This document shows positions 34,397 through 47,254 of a stretch of 64,000 bases of DNA, piece after piece. Each line of letters starts with the position of its first letter. Positions within the stretch are counted from its first letter, which is position 1. The notes under the pieces were generated by a model. The model was not told the origin of the DNA. It saw only the letters and a program-made list of their open reading frames with translations, and searched no databases. Made by a program: the position numbers and the translations under genes. The DNA is taken from the NCBI GenBank assembly GCA_029204225.1, contig CM055113.1, positions 7,035,852-7,099,851 of the forward strand. The letters run 5' to 3'. The stretch is from Diphasiastrum complanatum. Lineage: Eukaryota > Streptophyta > Lycopodiopsida > Lycopodiales > Lycopodiaceae.

Positions 34397-37300
34397 ATGA
34401 GCGAAGGACCGAGACCCGGAGGTAGTTTGGTCAATCAGCAGCCTGCGATTGGGACCGACGTTCGAGCTTCGACCAGCACATCCAACATTCCTGTTCGAGC
34501 ACTGACACCTACTCGAGTGATCGCCCAGCTGGAATTACCGCAGCTGCTAGAAAATGTTTATGGATCTTCAAGCTTATCTCTTGCTCTGGTAAGTTAGTTC
34601 TTACAAAATTTATTATGTACACTTTTCTGATCTAGCATAATCCGCAGCTTTAAGAAGAATCACATTCAACCACCCCATGTACTGATTATGGTTAGAACCC
34701 AACAAGACAACATGTGGACCTGCAACTGGATCATAAGTGGTGTGTTGGCCGCAAGGAGTTCCTTTCCTCTCCTTCGGTCAGAAGTTCTATTGCAATAAGC
34801 TGCACAAAACGAGGACATACTGAGGAGAAAAAAAACATAAGGGTTTCAGTTGAGCTGCATATTTTACCCTTCCAGTTGAACAGGTGCTACTGCAAACTAG
34901 AAGCAAGAAGCTACTAATTCTTGATCCTATAAGGAAGAGACTTTTCGATCCAATAATGTCTGTCCTGATTGCTGTGAGTTGTAATCTATGTTAAATTCAT
35001 GTAAATGCACGTAGCTCGCGTTTTCGCTGTCGTCCCTATTAGGTAAGACTTTCAAACTCCTGCGTCTACTAAGATCTGTGACTCGCACGCAAATATATCA
35101 TGGTTTGTTCCTGGAGTAAACAGGCGCGACCTAATCATGACCCTGAGGACACGCAGCTATCGAAGTTGTAAAAGTCGGTACGAATGCAAGAATCATGTAG
35201 CAGAAGATTCATTGTGAATATTTTGACAGTATTCGTTATATTATGCAGCCGAGCGGACAGAGGGAATTCGGCCAGTATTCAGAAGGTGGGCAATTGAGGA
35301 ACAAGGACGACGAATATGAAAGCAAATCTGGTAGTGAAAATATGGATGGAGGTTCGGGTGAAGAGCAGGATCCGGATCAGCCGCCTCGCAAGAAAAGATA
35401 TCACCGTCATACTCCGAGGCAAATTCAGGAAATGGAAATGTAAGCTAAATTTCCAGGAAAAGATCCAATGAGATTGTTGAAAAGACTCGCATTGGAAGAG
35501 ATAAATAACATTTCCGCTTATCACAGAAATCGTGCTTCTCTAGAAATTAGCTGGTTTTTGCATGTCGTTACTTATACTTAATTACGTAGAATCTGACATG
35601 ATGCAAGAGTGACTGATTGTCAGAAGGCATTACAGATCATCTTCAATTTGGTAGATCAGCGAGCCTCATGAATGAGATGGATATGAATTTGTAGGGTGTT
35701 CAAGGAATGCCCTCATCCGGATGACAAGCAAAGACAGGAGCTGAGCAAGGAGCTTGGGCTTGATCCTCGGCAAGTGAAATTTTGGTTCCAGAACAGACGG
35801 ACACAAATGAAGGTTCGTTGCTGCCTGCTTACAATAGCGTTTCGTGATGAGAAACACAACTCTCTTAAAATAATACCTCATTATCAAAATATGGAGCTCC
35901 ATAGTCCTGATTTTTCACATTTGCAAGTGTGATATTCCAGGCTCAACAAGAGCGTGCAGAAAACTCCATGTTGCGAGCCCAGAATGAGAAGCTTCGTGCA
36001 GAAAATATTGCTATGAGGGAAGCCCTAAAGAATGCTTCATGCCCAAACTGTGGAGGACCTGCCGCACTTGGAGAGATGAGTTTAGAGGAGCAGCAGTTAC
36101 GCATCGAAAATTCTCAGCTTAGAGACGAGGTAAGCAAGAACGTGCTTCAAGATCGGCCATAAAATAGTGCTCAATTTTGCCGCGTAGATCCATTTGCTCA
36201 TGTTTCACTAAATTCATAATAATAGGTTCTGGAAGCTGCTTAATCTGCTAATTAACTTCTACACGAATAAATCTTCGATGCAGCTGGATCGTGTGTCTAC
36301 GTTGGCAGCAAAACATCTCGGGAGACCTATTTTTCCCTTAACATCCGTAGGACCTCATCATCAGACGCCTAGATCAACGTCTTTGGATCTTGGTGTTGGC
36401 GGAAGCTTCGCTGTGCATACAGTTAGCCCTTCAGTTTCAGATATAACAACCCGACTCGGAGGTCTCAGTGATGAGGAAAAACCTCTCGTTGTGGAATTGG
36501 CCATGCTAGCGATGGAAGAACTCCTTGCTCTGGCTCAAGCTGCAAAGCCATTGTGGACTCCTGATGCTCACAACGAAATTTTAAACCACGATGAGTATAT
36601 GCGGAAGTTTCCTAGAGTTATGGGTGTTCGTCCATTGAGTCTGAAGACCGAAGCAACACGAGAAACAGGTCTAGTCATGATCAATGGAGTTAGTCTGGCC
36701 CATACTCTCATGGACGCTGTAAGTGACTTCATCATCATATGTTTCAGTTTTCTGGTTCTAGCAAAAGGCATCTACAAGGCTCTATGAATCACCCATGCCC
36801 TCCGTTTGACAGAATGTAGTGCTTGTTTCTGCAATAGGAAATATGGATGAACACATTCTCCTGCATTGTCTCGAGAGCTTCAACGCTGGAAATTCTCTCC
36901 ACAGGCGCTGCGGGAACATGCGATGGTGCATTGCAACTGGTTTGTCTTGATCCTTTTACAGTGTTTCTATTTTTTGCTTCAATCTTTCAGAAAATCCATC
37001 TATTATGTTCTGAACTTTGAACTCCGAAGGATACCTGAATAGTTGATCGGATCGGTCAATGTTTTCATGGGTGGTTTAAGGTCTACGCAGAACTGCAGGT
37101 TCTATCGCCTCTCGTTCCCACCCGAGAAGTGATGTTCTTAAGGTATTGCAAACAGCATGGAGATGGGGTTTGGGCAATAGTAGATGTTTCATTAGACAGC
37201 TTCCGAGATAAGAACCCTTCCTTGCTAAGATGCCGCAGGCGCCCTTCTGGGTTCATCATCCAGGATATGGCCAACGGTTTCTGTAAGGTATTTCTTCCAG

Positions 37301-39170
37301 CCTCTAGTGCAGCTACAGTCTTATTCACGAAACACCTCCCAAATCAGTACATTACACCACCTTGCTTTAACCATAAATTTCAATATTCTGACACTTGACC
37401 TCCTCAACCTAGCATACTGTCCAAATTGTTTGTAGAGAATAGTTCTGAAGGTGATGAGTGTGTACTTCGAGTTGTGGAAGTCAGCTGTAGATCTAGTGGA
37501 AATGAATGTCTTCGTGATTGTTACAGGTAACTGTTCTGGAGCACATGGAGTATGACGATCGTCAAGTACATCGCATGTACAAAGCTTTTGTGAACAGTGG
37601 AATGGCGTTCGGAGCTCAACGGTGGCTGGCAACTTTGCAGCGAGAATGTGAGGGCATGGCTAGCTTGTTAGCCAATAACATTTCGCCCAGAGATCTCGGT
37701 GGTATGTATGTACGTTCGTGTGAACCTTTGGTTTGATTCAGCTTGCTGATCAAATCTACCTTTGTTGTTATCAGAGATTAGGCCGCTCCCTACCGTGCCC
37801 TTGAGCCTTTGTTAATTATTTTGAATGATTTAATTGTTACCCGCAGAGATTGAATACAGGTGTGCATCTTCTCAAAATTTTCTGATTTTTTCAACCGATC
37901 TCAGAAATGGAGCTCAGCAGCTAATCTGTTACTCGTACGCTGTTGTTTTCTCTGCAGTGATACCAAGCGCCAATGGACGTCGAAGCATGTTGAAGCTGGC
38001 TCAGCGCATGACGAACAACTTCTGTGCGGGCGTTAGTGCATCCACCATTCACACATGGACCACACTCTCAGGGACTGGAGAGGAGGATGTGAGGGTGATG
38101 ACACGCAAGAGCGTGGACAATCCAGGTGAGCCTCATGGTATCGTTCTGAGTGCTGCTACTTCATTGTGGTTACCAGTTCTACCACATCGGGTGTTCGATT
38201 TTCTACGAGATGAACGTCTGCGCAGTGAGGTAAGCAGTTTTCTTTCTCTAAATTGCAAATAAATGTTTTGTTTTTTGTACTTGTGCGTCTTAGCTGCTGC
38301 GTCTATGAACATCTTCCCTATTTTTGAATATGAACATGATCATTGGAAAATCAGTCTGAACTGATCTTAAGATAGAGAGAGATGAAGAGCAACTACATTA
38401 AGGTCGACTCAGGTTACTGTTTGTGAGTAAAATCGTCGACGCAGGTTAGTGTTAGTTACTCGATGGTATCAATATTATAGATCAAGCTACATGTTACTGT
38501 ACAAGTTTCGTAGAGAGATTAAGCGTTGATCTTATTGTTTCGGAATTTGATAAAGGAGCTATGACTACTGCAGTGGGATATTCTATCAAACGGTGGCTTG
38601 GTGCAGGAGATGGCTCACATTGCCAAAGGACAAGACCCTGGAAATAGCGTATCACTTCTTCGTGTAAATGTAAGTGGCAGGCTGTGAAGATTTAGGTGAT
38701 GCCTCTTACAATTTCGCCATGATGCTTCTTAACATTCTGCTAGTCTGTTGACCTCGATTTTGCTTGTCACCCAGGCCTTAAATTCTTCGCATAGCAATAT
38801 GCTGATTTTGCAAGAGAGCTGTACAGACGTGTCTGGTTCGCTCGTTGTGTATGCGCCTGTAGATATCCCAGCAATGAATCTCGTAATGCAAGGTGGTGAT
38901 CCTACCTACGTTGCACTATTACCCTCAGGGTTTGCCATTTTCCCGGATGGGCCACCGCATCATGCTGGCAGAAGTGAGAATGATGAAACTGGAGTGGCTC
39001 CCGATAGCTCTACACCTAAGGCGGGTTCTCTACTCACTGTAGCTTTCCAAATTTTGGTTAGTAACACCCCGTCAGCTAAGTTGAGCCTGGAATCAGTGGC
39101 AACTGTCAATAATCTCATTTCATGCACTGTACAGCGGATCAAAGCTGCCCTACAATGTGAAACTACTTAA
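34397..39170 (+). CDS. HD-Zip class IV transcription factor (homeodomain, ZLZ, START)
   Basis: Eleven exons join in phase to 790 residues: 34,397-34,588; 35,249-35,439; 35,695-35,812; 35,941-36,129; 36,284-36,718; 36,838-36,939; 37,081-37,287; 37,527-37,701; 37,958-38,229; 38,574-38,669; 38,775-39,170. All introns are GT..AG. Residues about 110-167 are a homeodomain ([21 protein letters not shown]). It is followed by the loop-interrupted zipper of class IV with a CPNC pair (residues 201 and 204), a START lipid-binding domain (about 297-527) and the C-terminal START-adjacent domain. The family (GL2/ATML1/ANL2/PDF2) are nuclear regulators of epidermal cell fate that bind L1 boxes. Exon 1 (ending SSSLSLAL) matches family N-termini, but the start could differ. 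No damage was seen; it is the one intact gene here. Orthology to a named member is not claimed. Confidence 0.93.
35002..35009 (+). promoter_or_regulatory. L1 box (TAAATGCA) in intron 1
   Basis: An exact TAAATG(C/T)A match in the first coding intron. HD-Zip IV proteins bind this octamer, so it is a candidate for self-regulation. A single octamer occurs by chance about once per 32 kb per strand for the two-fold degenerate motif, so the evidence is modest. Confidence 0.45.
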
Positions 39171-42100
39171 TTGGGAGGTACCCTGTGAGGTTTATACGCA
39201 TAAACAGAAACAAGCAAAGAGCATTTTTAAGAATCATGGAGTCAAGCAATTATGGGAATATGTGTGCAATCACGAAAGGATCAATTCATTTGATTCTCAG
39301 CCTGGAAGGAGCTTCTATCACGATGAGAAGCTGTCCTGGAATATCGTCATTCAATGCAGTTTGATTTTAACAAACCTGTGGATTTCTCACAAGTATGCTA
39401 TGAGTGGGTACACTCAGTGAAATAGTTTGCTGGAACAAGTCAAGAACGCACCATAGATGATCCTTGCCTCGTGGTAAAGAAAGAACAGCAAGTTATAGCT
39501 TATCGAGGCTAGACATGACAAAGGAACATCATCGGCATCATCGACGATGAATGTTCTTCACCACTCGGCAAGGCTAGTGGTTCGGGTATTGACTTCATTC
39601 CATCCTTTCAAACATTGATGAAAATTTTGGAAAATAGTTTGTGGCATCAGGTAAAGCACTGGAGCTGACGAGTATGCAAGTTCCTTAGGAAAGGTATTTT
39701 CCAAACATAATTACTAGATACTACGTTTTGTTGCTTTGGAATCTGTAAAATAATGTGAGCTCAAATGGCTTCATCTTAAGTAAATGGCAGCTATTCATTC
39801 CTGCTCTGCACCATATAGGGTAAGCACTGAGCAGTTCATCCTCACTCGTCGCTCTACAGTTGGGTTGTCTACTTCTTGATGTGATTACTTCTATTTGATA
39901 AAATAGTTGTATATTGCATGCTTGAGCTCTAGCTCTCAGCTCAGATGCAGATGGAGAACAGTAACCGATGCGTTAACTATTGCCATCCAGATTGAATTTT
40001 CTGCTATTGAGGTATTGCATCTAAGTAGGGCCGTTTGATTGCCATGCATATGTCCAGCAGCCTAATAAAGAACTGCAAAATCTCAAAAGAGTACAGTGAC
40101 TTCAGCTTGTGATCAGCTTCCTATCTGTCATTTGTCCTTTTCTTACCCTTGGAAGTTCAGGTCAGCTATATGTTGATCTGTTTTCAGTGATGCCTTTTCT
40201 TGACGTTGAAGTGATGAAGCTAGAGCATTTTGTACTTGAATCAGATCAGAGCCCACTCATTGAGCAGCATAGCATCTGTTGACCATGGCCAAAAAATTCT
40301 GAAAAACACCAACAAACATAGAAAACAAGTCTTGATTCTTCTAATTACCCAGCTACTTCAGTAATGTGGAATTGATGTTGGAATTTTGCAACACTTTTAC
40401 CACGAGTCCCTTCCAGCCTCTTTCCATACCACCTATTCACCTGGGCATGGTGACGTTTTCAACAGCATGGGTCGCTGAACTGGTGAGTGCATTTGTAGAT
40501 TTCTTTGAAATTAGGTGCTGGAGAGAACGGGTGAGCTGTTCAGCCAGGTGAAAGCATGACGGAGCGCCCGGGTGAACGGGCCACATGGAAAGAGGCCCTT
40601 CGAGCACGTCTACATATAATGTGTTTATTCCTTGAAGATCATGTCAACAAGGGGTGAGGGGATCAACATTGGCCTTTAGATGCAACCTGTTGATGATGAT
40701 CTCAAGCCCCTAGGGGGTGAACATGTATGCAGCTTCTAAGGAGAAATTAGCTCAACCAGTTTGGGGATAATATCTCCACCAATCAGAGTGCAAGATAATC
40801 ATCAATGATGACATTTGATGACATCCTTCCATTTCTCCTCACCTCTATAGGATTGGAGTTTTCCCTAACGGTCAGATCATTCTACTCCACATTGCAAGGA
40901 TCGTTCACCTTCACTTATGTATCAAGGGGCACAAGATATATGTGTATATGTCATTCTTGGGCGAACTGGTAAGATGTAAAGAGCTCCTAAGGGATATGGG
41001 GCCAACACAAGTGCTTTTAAATTGTTACTTTAGCATGGATGAAGCTTGTTGAATATATATTCTTGATCTGCAACCCTAATTGGATGTCAACATGGGGTGA
41101 ATGAAGTTAGCCTTATTTGGGCCTTTAGATGAGATTTCTTTTGACTTTTGAAAAGGAGAAAAAAGGAGCTCAATATAAAAGGAAATAATTTTGTGGAGTG
41201 AGATAATTTGAAAATCTGGAAGTGTCAAGTTTGGTAGAAAATGTTAGTACTAATTAAAGAATGGGAAAAAGGCTACTAGCCTTCCTCAAACAATGTGTAG
41301 CCCCCTTGTCGTTTTTCAAAGCTTGTCGAGACTAGTTTCACAAAGCATACCGTTATGCTTGCCCTTTTTTAAGAGTTCTGCCTAGCTCAAGAGAGTACGT
41401 TGTTATGAAATTTGTGGTTGGGTGGTGAATGTCTTATTCATTCAAGAGTAAGGTCAATTGCTATGGGGAGCCAAATGTGTAAGAGCCTTCTTGTGAGAGG
41501 CGTAACATCTTCATACTTACGTATCATGTTATTTTAAGTTGGATTCAATACATTACTTGTACATATTACTCAATCAGAGGCAACAGATTTCATGAGCATA
41601 AATCACGATGAATATTATAGTAAAAGTAACTTCATGTGGATTAAGCACATGAGACCTAGCCAAGATGGTTATGTCCTATTTGACCAGGTTATGCTAGGGT
41701 GGGTTGATAGCAATTGATACTGAACATAGGTTCTAGAGAGACTCTTGGTGGTAAGGCAATGACTTTAAGCCTAGGACTAGGGACTAGCCATAGAATTCTA
41801 GAACGGATATGCACAAAGAGTTGTTAATCTCGCAAGCACCTTGGGGAGCATGGCTTTAGTTGTACCTATATAGGGGTGGCCTTGGAAATTTTGTAGACAT
41901 CCATTTCTAAGTGTGAGGCTTGGACTATGGAAGGAGCATGTGAATCTTCCAACATTCAGGTGAGGCATATTTGGGAGAGAGTTATGGTGGTATTGTTACA
42001 TCCCTAACTTTTACTAGGGTTATGTTGGGATTGATTTGGCACTACCTTGCTTTGTGACCTCATTTTGTAGCATGGCCACCATTGTCTTCAATTGAGTTTT

Positions 42101-42820
42101 TCCAACTCAAATTGCTTGGCAAGTTAATGGATATGCAACTTCCATCTATGCTCATTTCTCCTTTGCCTATTGTTCAATAGTTGCCATCTACCGAATCTTG
42201 TTCAAATAAGCATTGTGTGCTCTCACTGCATTTAGTCCATAATGATTCGCCACCTTGTTATAAATTTAGTTTTTTAGACTTCATGATCTATCGTTGCTTC
42301 AAAATCTTGATGGCTTTGAATAGGGTTCCCTTCCTACCCCTTGCATCTTGTTGACATTTAGCTAGAAAGTGGGTGGTTGGATCATATGTGGATCAGTCAA
42401 TGATGTTGAAGGCCCTATTTCGGATGTAAAGGCTCTCAAAGGTAGTGAACAAAGTGACATCTCTAAACCCAACTTGGGGTAGCCAATTGCCACTAGATAT
42501 TTGCCATCATATAACAAGACTTGGGATTCCCTCTAGGAAGAGAAAACCATTGAACTCTTCTATGATGTGTGGAGGGCCCTATGACACATGAGATTAGATA
42601 GTTTCTTCTTCTCTTGTTGTGGATATTCTTATTTTTTCTTCACTGTTTTGTTGTTCTCTCATAATAAGAGTGATGAGGTGATGACCATGCAATGTAGCCA
42701 TCTTCTACATTCACTATTATGAGTGCAAGCATATACCCATAATCAAATTGGCTTTATAAGTGTCCCTTAGATTGTTGAGCATAATTTGATTCAAGAATAT
42801 ATCATTATAGCTTGTGCATT
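39171..42820. other. 3' region of the HD-Zip IV gene, then unassigned sequence
   Basis: 39,171-about 40,200 probably includes the 3' UTR; its base composition matches the gene. From about 40,600 I see only short broken frames without motifs, and no strong repeats. Confidence 0.4.
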
Positions 42821-42823
42821 GTA

Positions 42824-43478
42824 TCATGGTGGTCTTCTATGAGCATGTAAGCAAATGCAAGCCTCGATCTCATCTTTTGTCAGTATCCCCATTAATAGGA
42901 GGATCAAAGCTTGTCTAGCAAGAATAGTATCTCTATCATCCACCATGTGTTTCCATAATATTGTAGCCACACTCTTCAACGTGTGCATAGGATCAAACAA
43001 ATGATTGATCAAAAGGTTATTGCAATATGGTAAAATATGAAAGATAAATAATCTTTTCATACCATTAATTGGTTTACTTTTAGATTCAAACCAAGATTTG
43101 TGCCAATCTGCCCTGACATTCTCTTTGGAGGATTTGTTGTCTTGGGTCTTACTCCAAATCTTCTTCCATGTGTATTTTTAAACAAAGTATTTTCACATAA
43201 GAATTTGTGATGGTTTTTATATAGAATTGTTTCGAATGCATGAATGTTGACTAGCAATATTTGGTTTCAATTGAGACATGGACTCTATCTCCACAAGTTC
43301 TAAAGCCTAAGAAAATAAACTTCAATTTGTGTAATGAATATTTACAGCAAAATATCATAAATATGTTACTAGTTACAAGGTCACAAATATATAATATATT
43401 TGACCTCATAATTAGATTACCTAAACATTCACCCAATCTTAGATAGTCATCCATTGTCCACATTAGAGTGGAACACAA
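42824..43478 (-). pseudogene. CACTA Tnp2-like transposase fragment, reverse strand
   Basis: The reverse frame at 43,251-43,478 has MWTMDDYLRLGECLGN, like the Tnp2 WTIxDYPxxGxxSG block. 42,824-43,060 has LFDPMHTLKSVATILWKHMV and RDTILARQALI, like the DxMHxxKN...KD...AR block. The usual GY.ACPxC segment between them is missing or intronic. This is a different lineage or region from the fragment at 16.4-17.4 kb. Confidence 0.5.
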
Positions 43479-45224
43479 CTAATATTTTGCCTTGTATTAA
43501 ATGTGAGATGTGATAAATTCAATCTGCCTTTCAAAGTTGTTCATTTTTTTTTAACTAAGAGTGTAAAATAAACATCCATGGTTATGTACTATGTGTTTTT
43601 GGAATAAGAAGTGCTTGCATTAGAAAATTTATTTTTATGTTTAAGCAAGGTGGTTAGCCAAGTAGACCATGTGCTTGCCAGTTTGCCAAATGAGCTTACA
43701 CCCCATCCACTGCAACTCCAAACCTTATATTTGCAAAGCATGAGTGCTCTTTGTCGATGTTCTTTGTCAATGTATCTCCATGCAAGTGAATTTGAGGGAA
43801 CACTAGTAGTCCCATCTAATGGGTAAGAGATTGTGAAACAAGTTGAATAGCAAGTTAACTAGGCGTCCAAGAGTTGAGAAAGGTAGTTGAGTCTTGGCTA
43901 CAAGCCACAACCCAAGAAATCAGATGTCATTAATTAATGAATCATTTGGAAAAATCAGTCATTCAAAAGAAATGTCAGAGCAAAAATGCAATGGACATTT
44001 CATTATTGATATAGAAAATAGCGAGGACACCTTTTCTTACATCAATTTTCATATCAAGATGAAAATATAACATGAAAGAAGTACATAGAATATCAATAGA
44101 TAGGTTTCTCCATACTTTGACCTTTGATATCTTTGTAAAATAGCAACAAACATGATTGAAATAAGAAGACCATGCTATGTTGTAGCAAAAGAAAAATGAG
44201 ACTTCATTAGTGCTATTCTTTTGGAGAATGTATTTATGATAGTACTATATTGGATCTTTAGAGTTGGAGTGGACAATTCAATCATACTAATGTGCTAAGT
44301 ATGCTTCATTGTCTTGTAGGACTGAGCCTATACCTAGCAATCTATTTACAATGTTTTATTGATTGAATTTGGAGCTACGAGTCACAATATTTGGAAAAAA
44401 TAGTGTAATGGCAATAAGCTATTACTTGTTGGGATCGAGCTTGTCTGTCCTAGATACATACTTGTTCTTTGTTGTATCGAGTTACAATATTTGAAAAAAA
44501 TAGTGTAATGGCAATAAGTTATTACTTGTTGGGATCGAACTTGTCTGTCCTAGATACATACTTGTTCTTTGTTGTATCACATGTTCCAAAACAGTAAACA
44601 CTCTTGATAAATGAAGTTTCTCTTCAACACTCTTATATTTTGTGAAGATTACTTGTGATTTTTTTCTTTATATCTATTTGAATTTAGTAAAGCTATATTT
44701 TATAGCCAGAATATAAAGCAAACCATAAAGTTTGCACCTTGGTGGCCAACTATGGGTTTGGTAGAACTACAAATTACTATCTAATCTATCAACAGTTCCT
44801 AAAGAGAGAAATAAACCCGTGAATTGTGCTCCTCTTTTACTAGTAATTTGGAGACTAATCAGAAATGTGGTGAAGCATTAGAGAAACTTAGAGCCCAAAG
44901 AGGGCCTTTGAAAAATATGTTTTTTTATTTTTTTTCTTATTTTCGTTGCCATGTGGACCAATGGAAACCTTGAAATCAGGGTTCGGACTGCCACGTGGCA
45001 TTTTGGGATCGGATAACATAAATTCAAGTGCCCATTAGAGTTCATAAAGGTCGTCTGCCTCGGGTTATTGGTTGATAAGGCCTGCCCTTCCAGCTCATCA
45101 CTGTCCGAAGAGACCCAAAAATATTGAAAATGAATATGACAGATAGTTGAGATGAGAAATTGAAGTACCATTAATGTATATGCATTGTCAAACAATGGTT
45201 AATAGGGTTAACCAGAGTTAATTC
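43479..45224. other. No gene; 100-bp tandem duplication
   Basis: 44,378-44,477 is repeated at 44,478-44,577 (CGAGTTACAATATTTG... CTTTGTTGTATC) with a handful of changes. At about 44,993-45,000 a CCACGTGGC G-box precedes gene Z of element copy B and may be its promoter. Confidence 0.55.
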
Positions 45225-45350
45225 GTGGCGCCAAATAGATCAGTGTTTCAAATTTACCCCAACACATTTTCTCATATTCATGGCTTTTTGTCTACGCAAA
45301 TTTTCAGATTTATAGTTCAGTGTTTCAGATTTTTACATGCACATTACGAA

Positions 45351-46520
45351 TGGTGCCATCAAGGAAGCCGTGCTCCTCAATCGACTATGTGCTTCTATTC
45401 AACGAGAAAGATGATAATGGATTATGGGTGCCAAGAAAATATTCAAAAAAATCTTGGGTTTTGATACATCCATCGCCAAGAGGAGCATTTTGAAAAAGCA
45501 AAAGGTCAAAACTATCATTTCGATCTTATTGGAAGGCCAGAATATTGGATTTCAGAACATCATCAAGAGGAAAATCTATTTCTAAAATTCTAGTCCAACA
45601 TGTATATATGCATTCAGAGATAAATGTGCAAGGATTCAATCGTCAGGATCACACAAAAAAAAACAACTATGAGTATTGATATTTTTGATACTTAGATTTT
45701 TGTCATTCATAAATATCCAATATTAAACTTGCCAATCTGATCATTTTTCTTTTGCAGATTTATATCCATCCAACATAAATGAATGGGAGCCAAGTGGATT
45801 TTTAGCAGGTGTGTTAGATATTACTCACACTGATATTGGACAGCTGCAATATCAAGGTAGAACTGCAAAAGATCTAGCTAATAGTGAAATCTTTTTTTAT
45901 GAATCAATGTACATTCCTGATACAAAAGAAAATTTTGGACAAATAGTATCAATTCCATTATCTAGTTTTGAAAGTGATGAATAATATATAATGATGTAAA
46001 AAATTCATTAAAAATGAGCACGAGATCAAAAATAGTCACATTGAGTTGGTATATTTCCTTGAATATATTTGTGGATTTCTTTTTAAGTGTCAATGCACAC
46101 AAAATCCCAACGATGTTTGTATGAAAAAATTTATCAGATAGTCTATTATCTGAACTCATGGATGAAGGCTGAGACAAAAGATCAGATGGAAAAATAGAAT
46201 GTAGAATTAAAATGTCTTCCATGTGCTTCCGTTATCAAATTGAAAAACAAATGTTGAGCTTATGCTTTCATTATCAAAGATGAAAAAAAAATAAAGGTAA
46301 ATGGGTGCCACTCGATCAAGACTTGGAAGCTAGTGGACATTCAAAATAAAAACTTATTGAAATTATATACAATGATGCCATTTTGATGTGTGTTGAGGTG
46401 GAAGAAGATCGGAGTCTAAATTACATAAGGTGGGAACTATTGCTCCTACAAGATGAGATGTACTTTCAAACTTCAGATTTATTTTCAATGGTAAACTCGT
46501 AAGTAACTGTAAACACTCGA
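45351..46520 (+). pseudogene. Element copy B gene Z, with first exon
   Basis: Fuller copy of the gene truncated at 12,921. A first exon from ATG 45,351 reads MVPSRKPCSSIDYVLLFNEK then WVPRKYSKKSWVLIHPSP, with an in-frame TGA near 45,489. Exon 2 starts after CTTTTGCAG (about 45,758) and holds EWEPSGFLAGVLDITHTD and YQGRTAKDLANSEIFFYES. Later parts match copy A (WVPLDQDLEASGHSK, SLNYIRWELLLLQD) with stops. Function unknown. Presence in both copies, opposite the protease gene in each, shows it is a constant element gene. Confidence 0.5.
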
Positions 46521-46869
46521 TCTTTTATGAATAGTTTCAATCAAAACATTCTAATACAATCTCTGTACTAATTGTAACTCGCTTTGTATTAGTTTTATGC
46601 AGGTACGTAAAACACATGAGCTCGAGATCAAATACAGAGATATTGGCAAAACAATCCAACTTATAGAAGAACATTGAGATTCACTATTAGCATATACATG
46701 CCAATCATCATGTCTTTTTATCAATATAGAAAATTGCATTCCAGTATTACACTATGGACACAAACTGATTGTAAGAATCTATATTGATATCAATAAAAAA
46801 AACCCATAAACGGGTTGTTTACATGCAAAATGATTGTATCTTTTTTTTTTTATGTATCTCTATTTACAA

Positions 46870-47254
46870 ATAGATCTCTATTCAGTCAATTTTTCTATAT
46901 TTTCTTTATCAGTATTAGAAACTGATAAGGGAACAGCTCCTTCTATAATCCCATCTTCCTCTGTTTCGGGAAAGGCCTCAATGCCTTTTAAGACAAGATT
47001 ACTCTCTGTTATAATATCGTCTTCCTCTGTATTAGGAAGGACTTCAATTTCTTTTTTGTCATATATTATAAGATCTACATCCTGAGCAACCTTAAGGCTG
47101 TTAAGACAAGAGCAGCTTGTTTTTGAGGGCCCTCGATCTCAGGTGCAACACTTACACCGTTCTGAGCATAGTTTTTCATCAACTCTTGCTGAAATCTATA
47201 TACATCGTTAGGAGTATACGGCTCAAGAGTGAACTGTCATCACAAAACACGAGA
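46870..47254 (-). pseudogene. Element copy B C48 protease, last exon only
   Basis: The reverse frame matches exon 4 of the copy A protease (YTPNDVYRFQQELMKNYAQN, VSVAPEIEGPQKQAA). It retains the splice acceptor context (TGTGATGACAG). The exons with catalytic His and Cys are gone, replaced by the Copia fragment at 47,255-48,278, so this copy cannot encode the protease. Confidence 0.65.

Noticed and set aside
34714-34917. 67-residue frame in HD-Zip IV intron 1
   Set aside because: No splice borders compatible with exons 1 and 2, no family match.
36568-36771. Reverse open frames across HD-Zip IV exons
   Set aside because: Shadows of real coding exons on the other strand.
39157-39420. 87-residue forward frame after the HD-Zip IV stop
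   Set aside because: Out of frame with the gene, in the likely 3' UTR, no domain.
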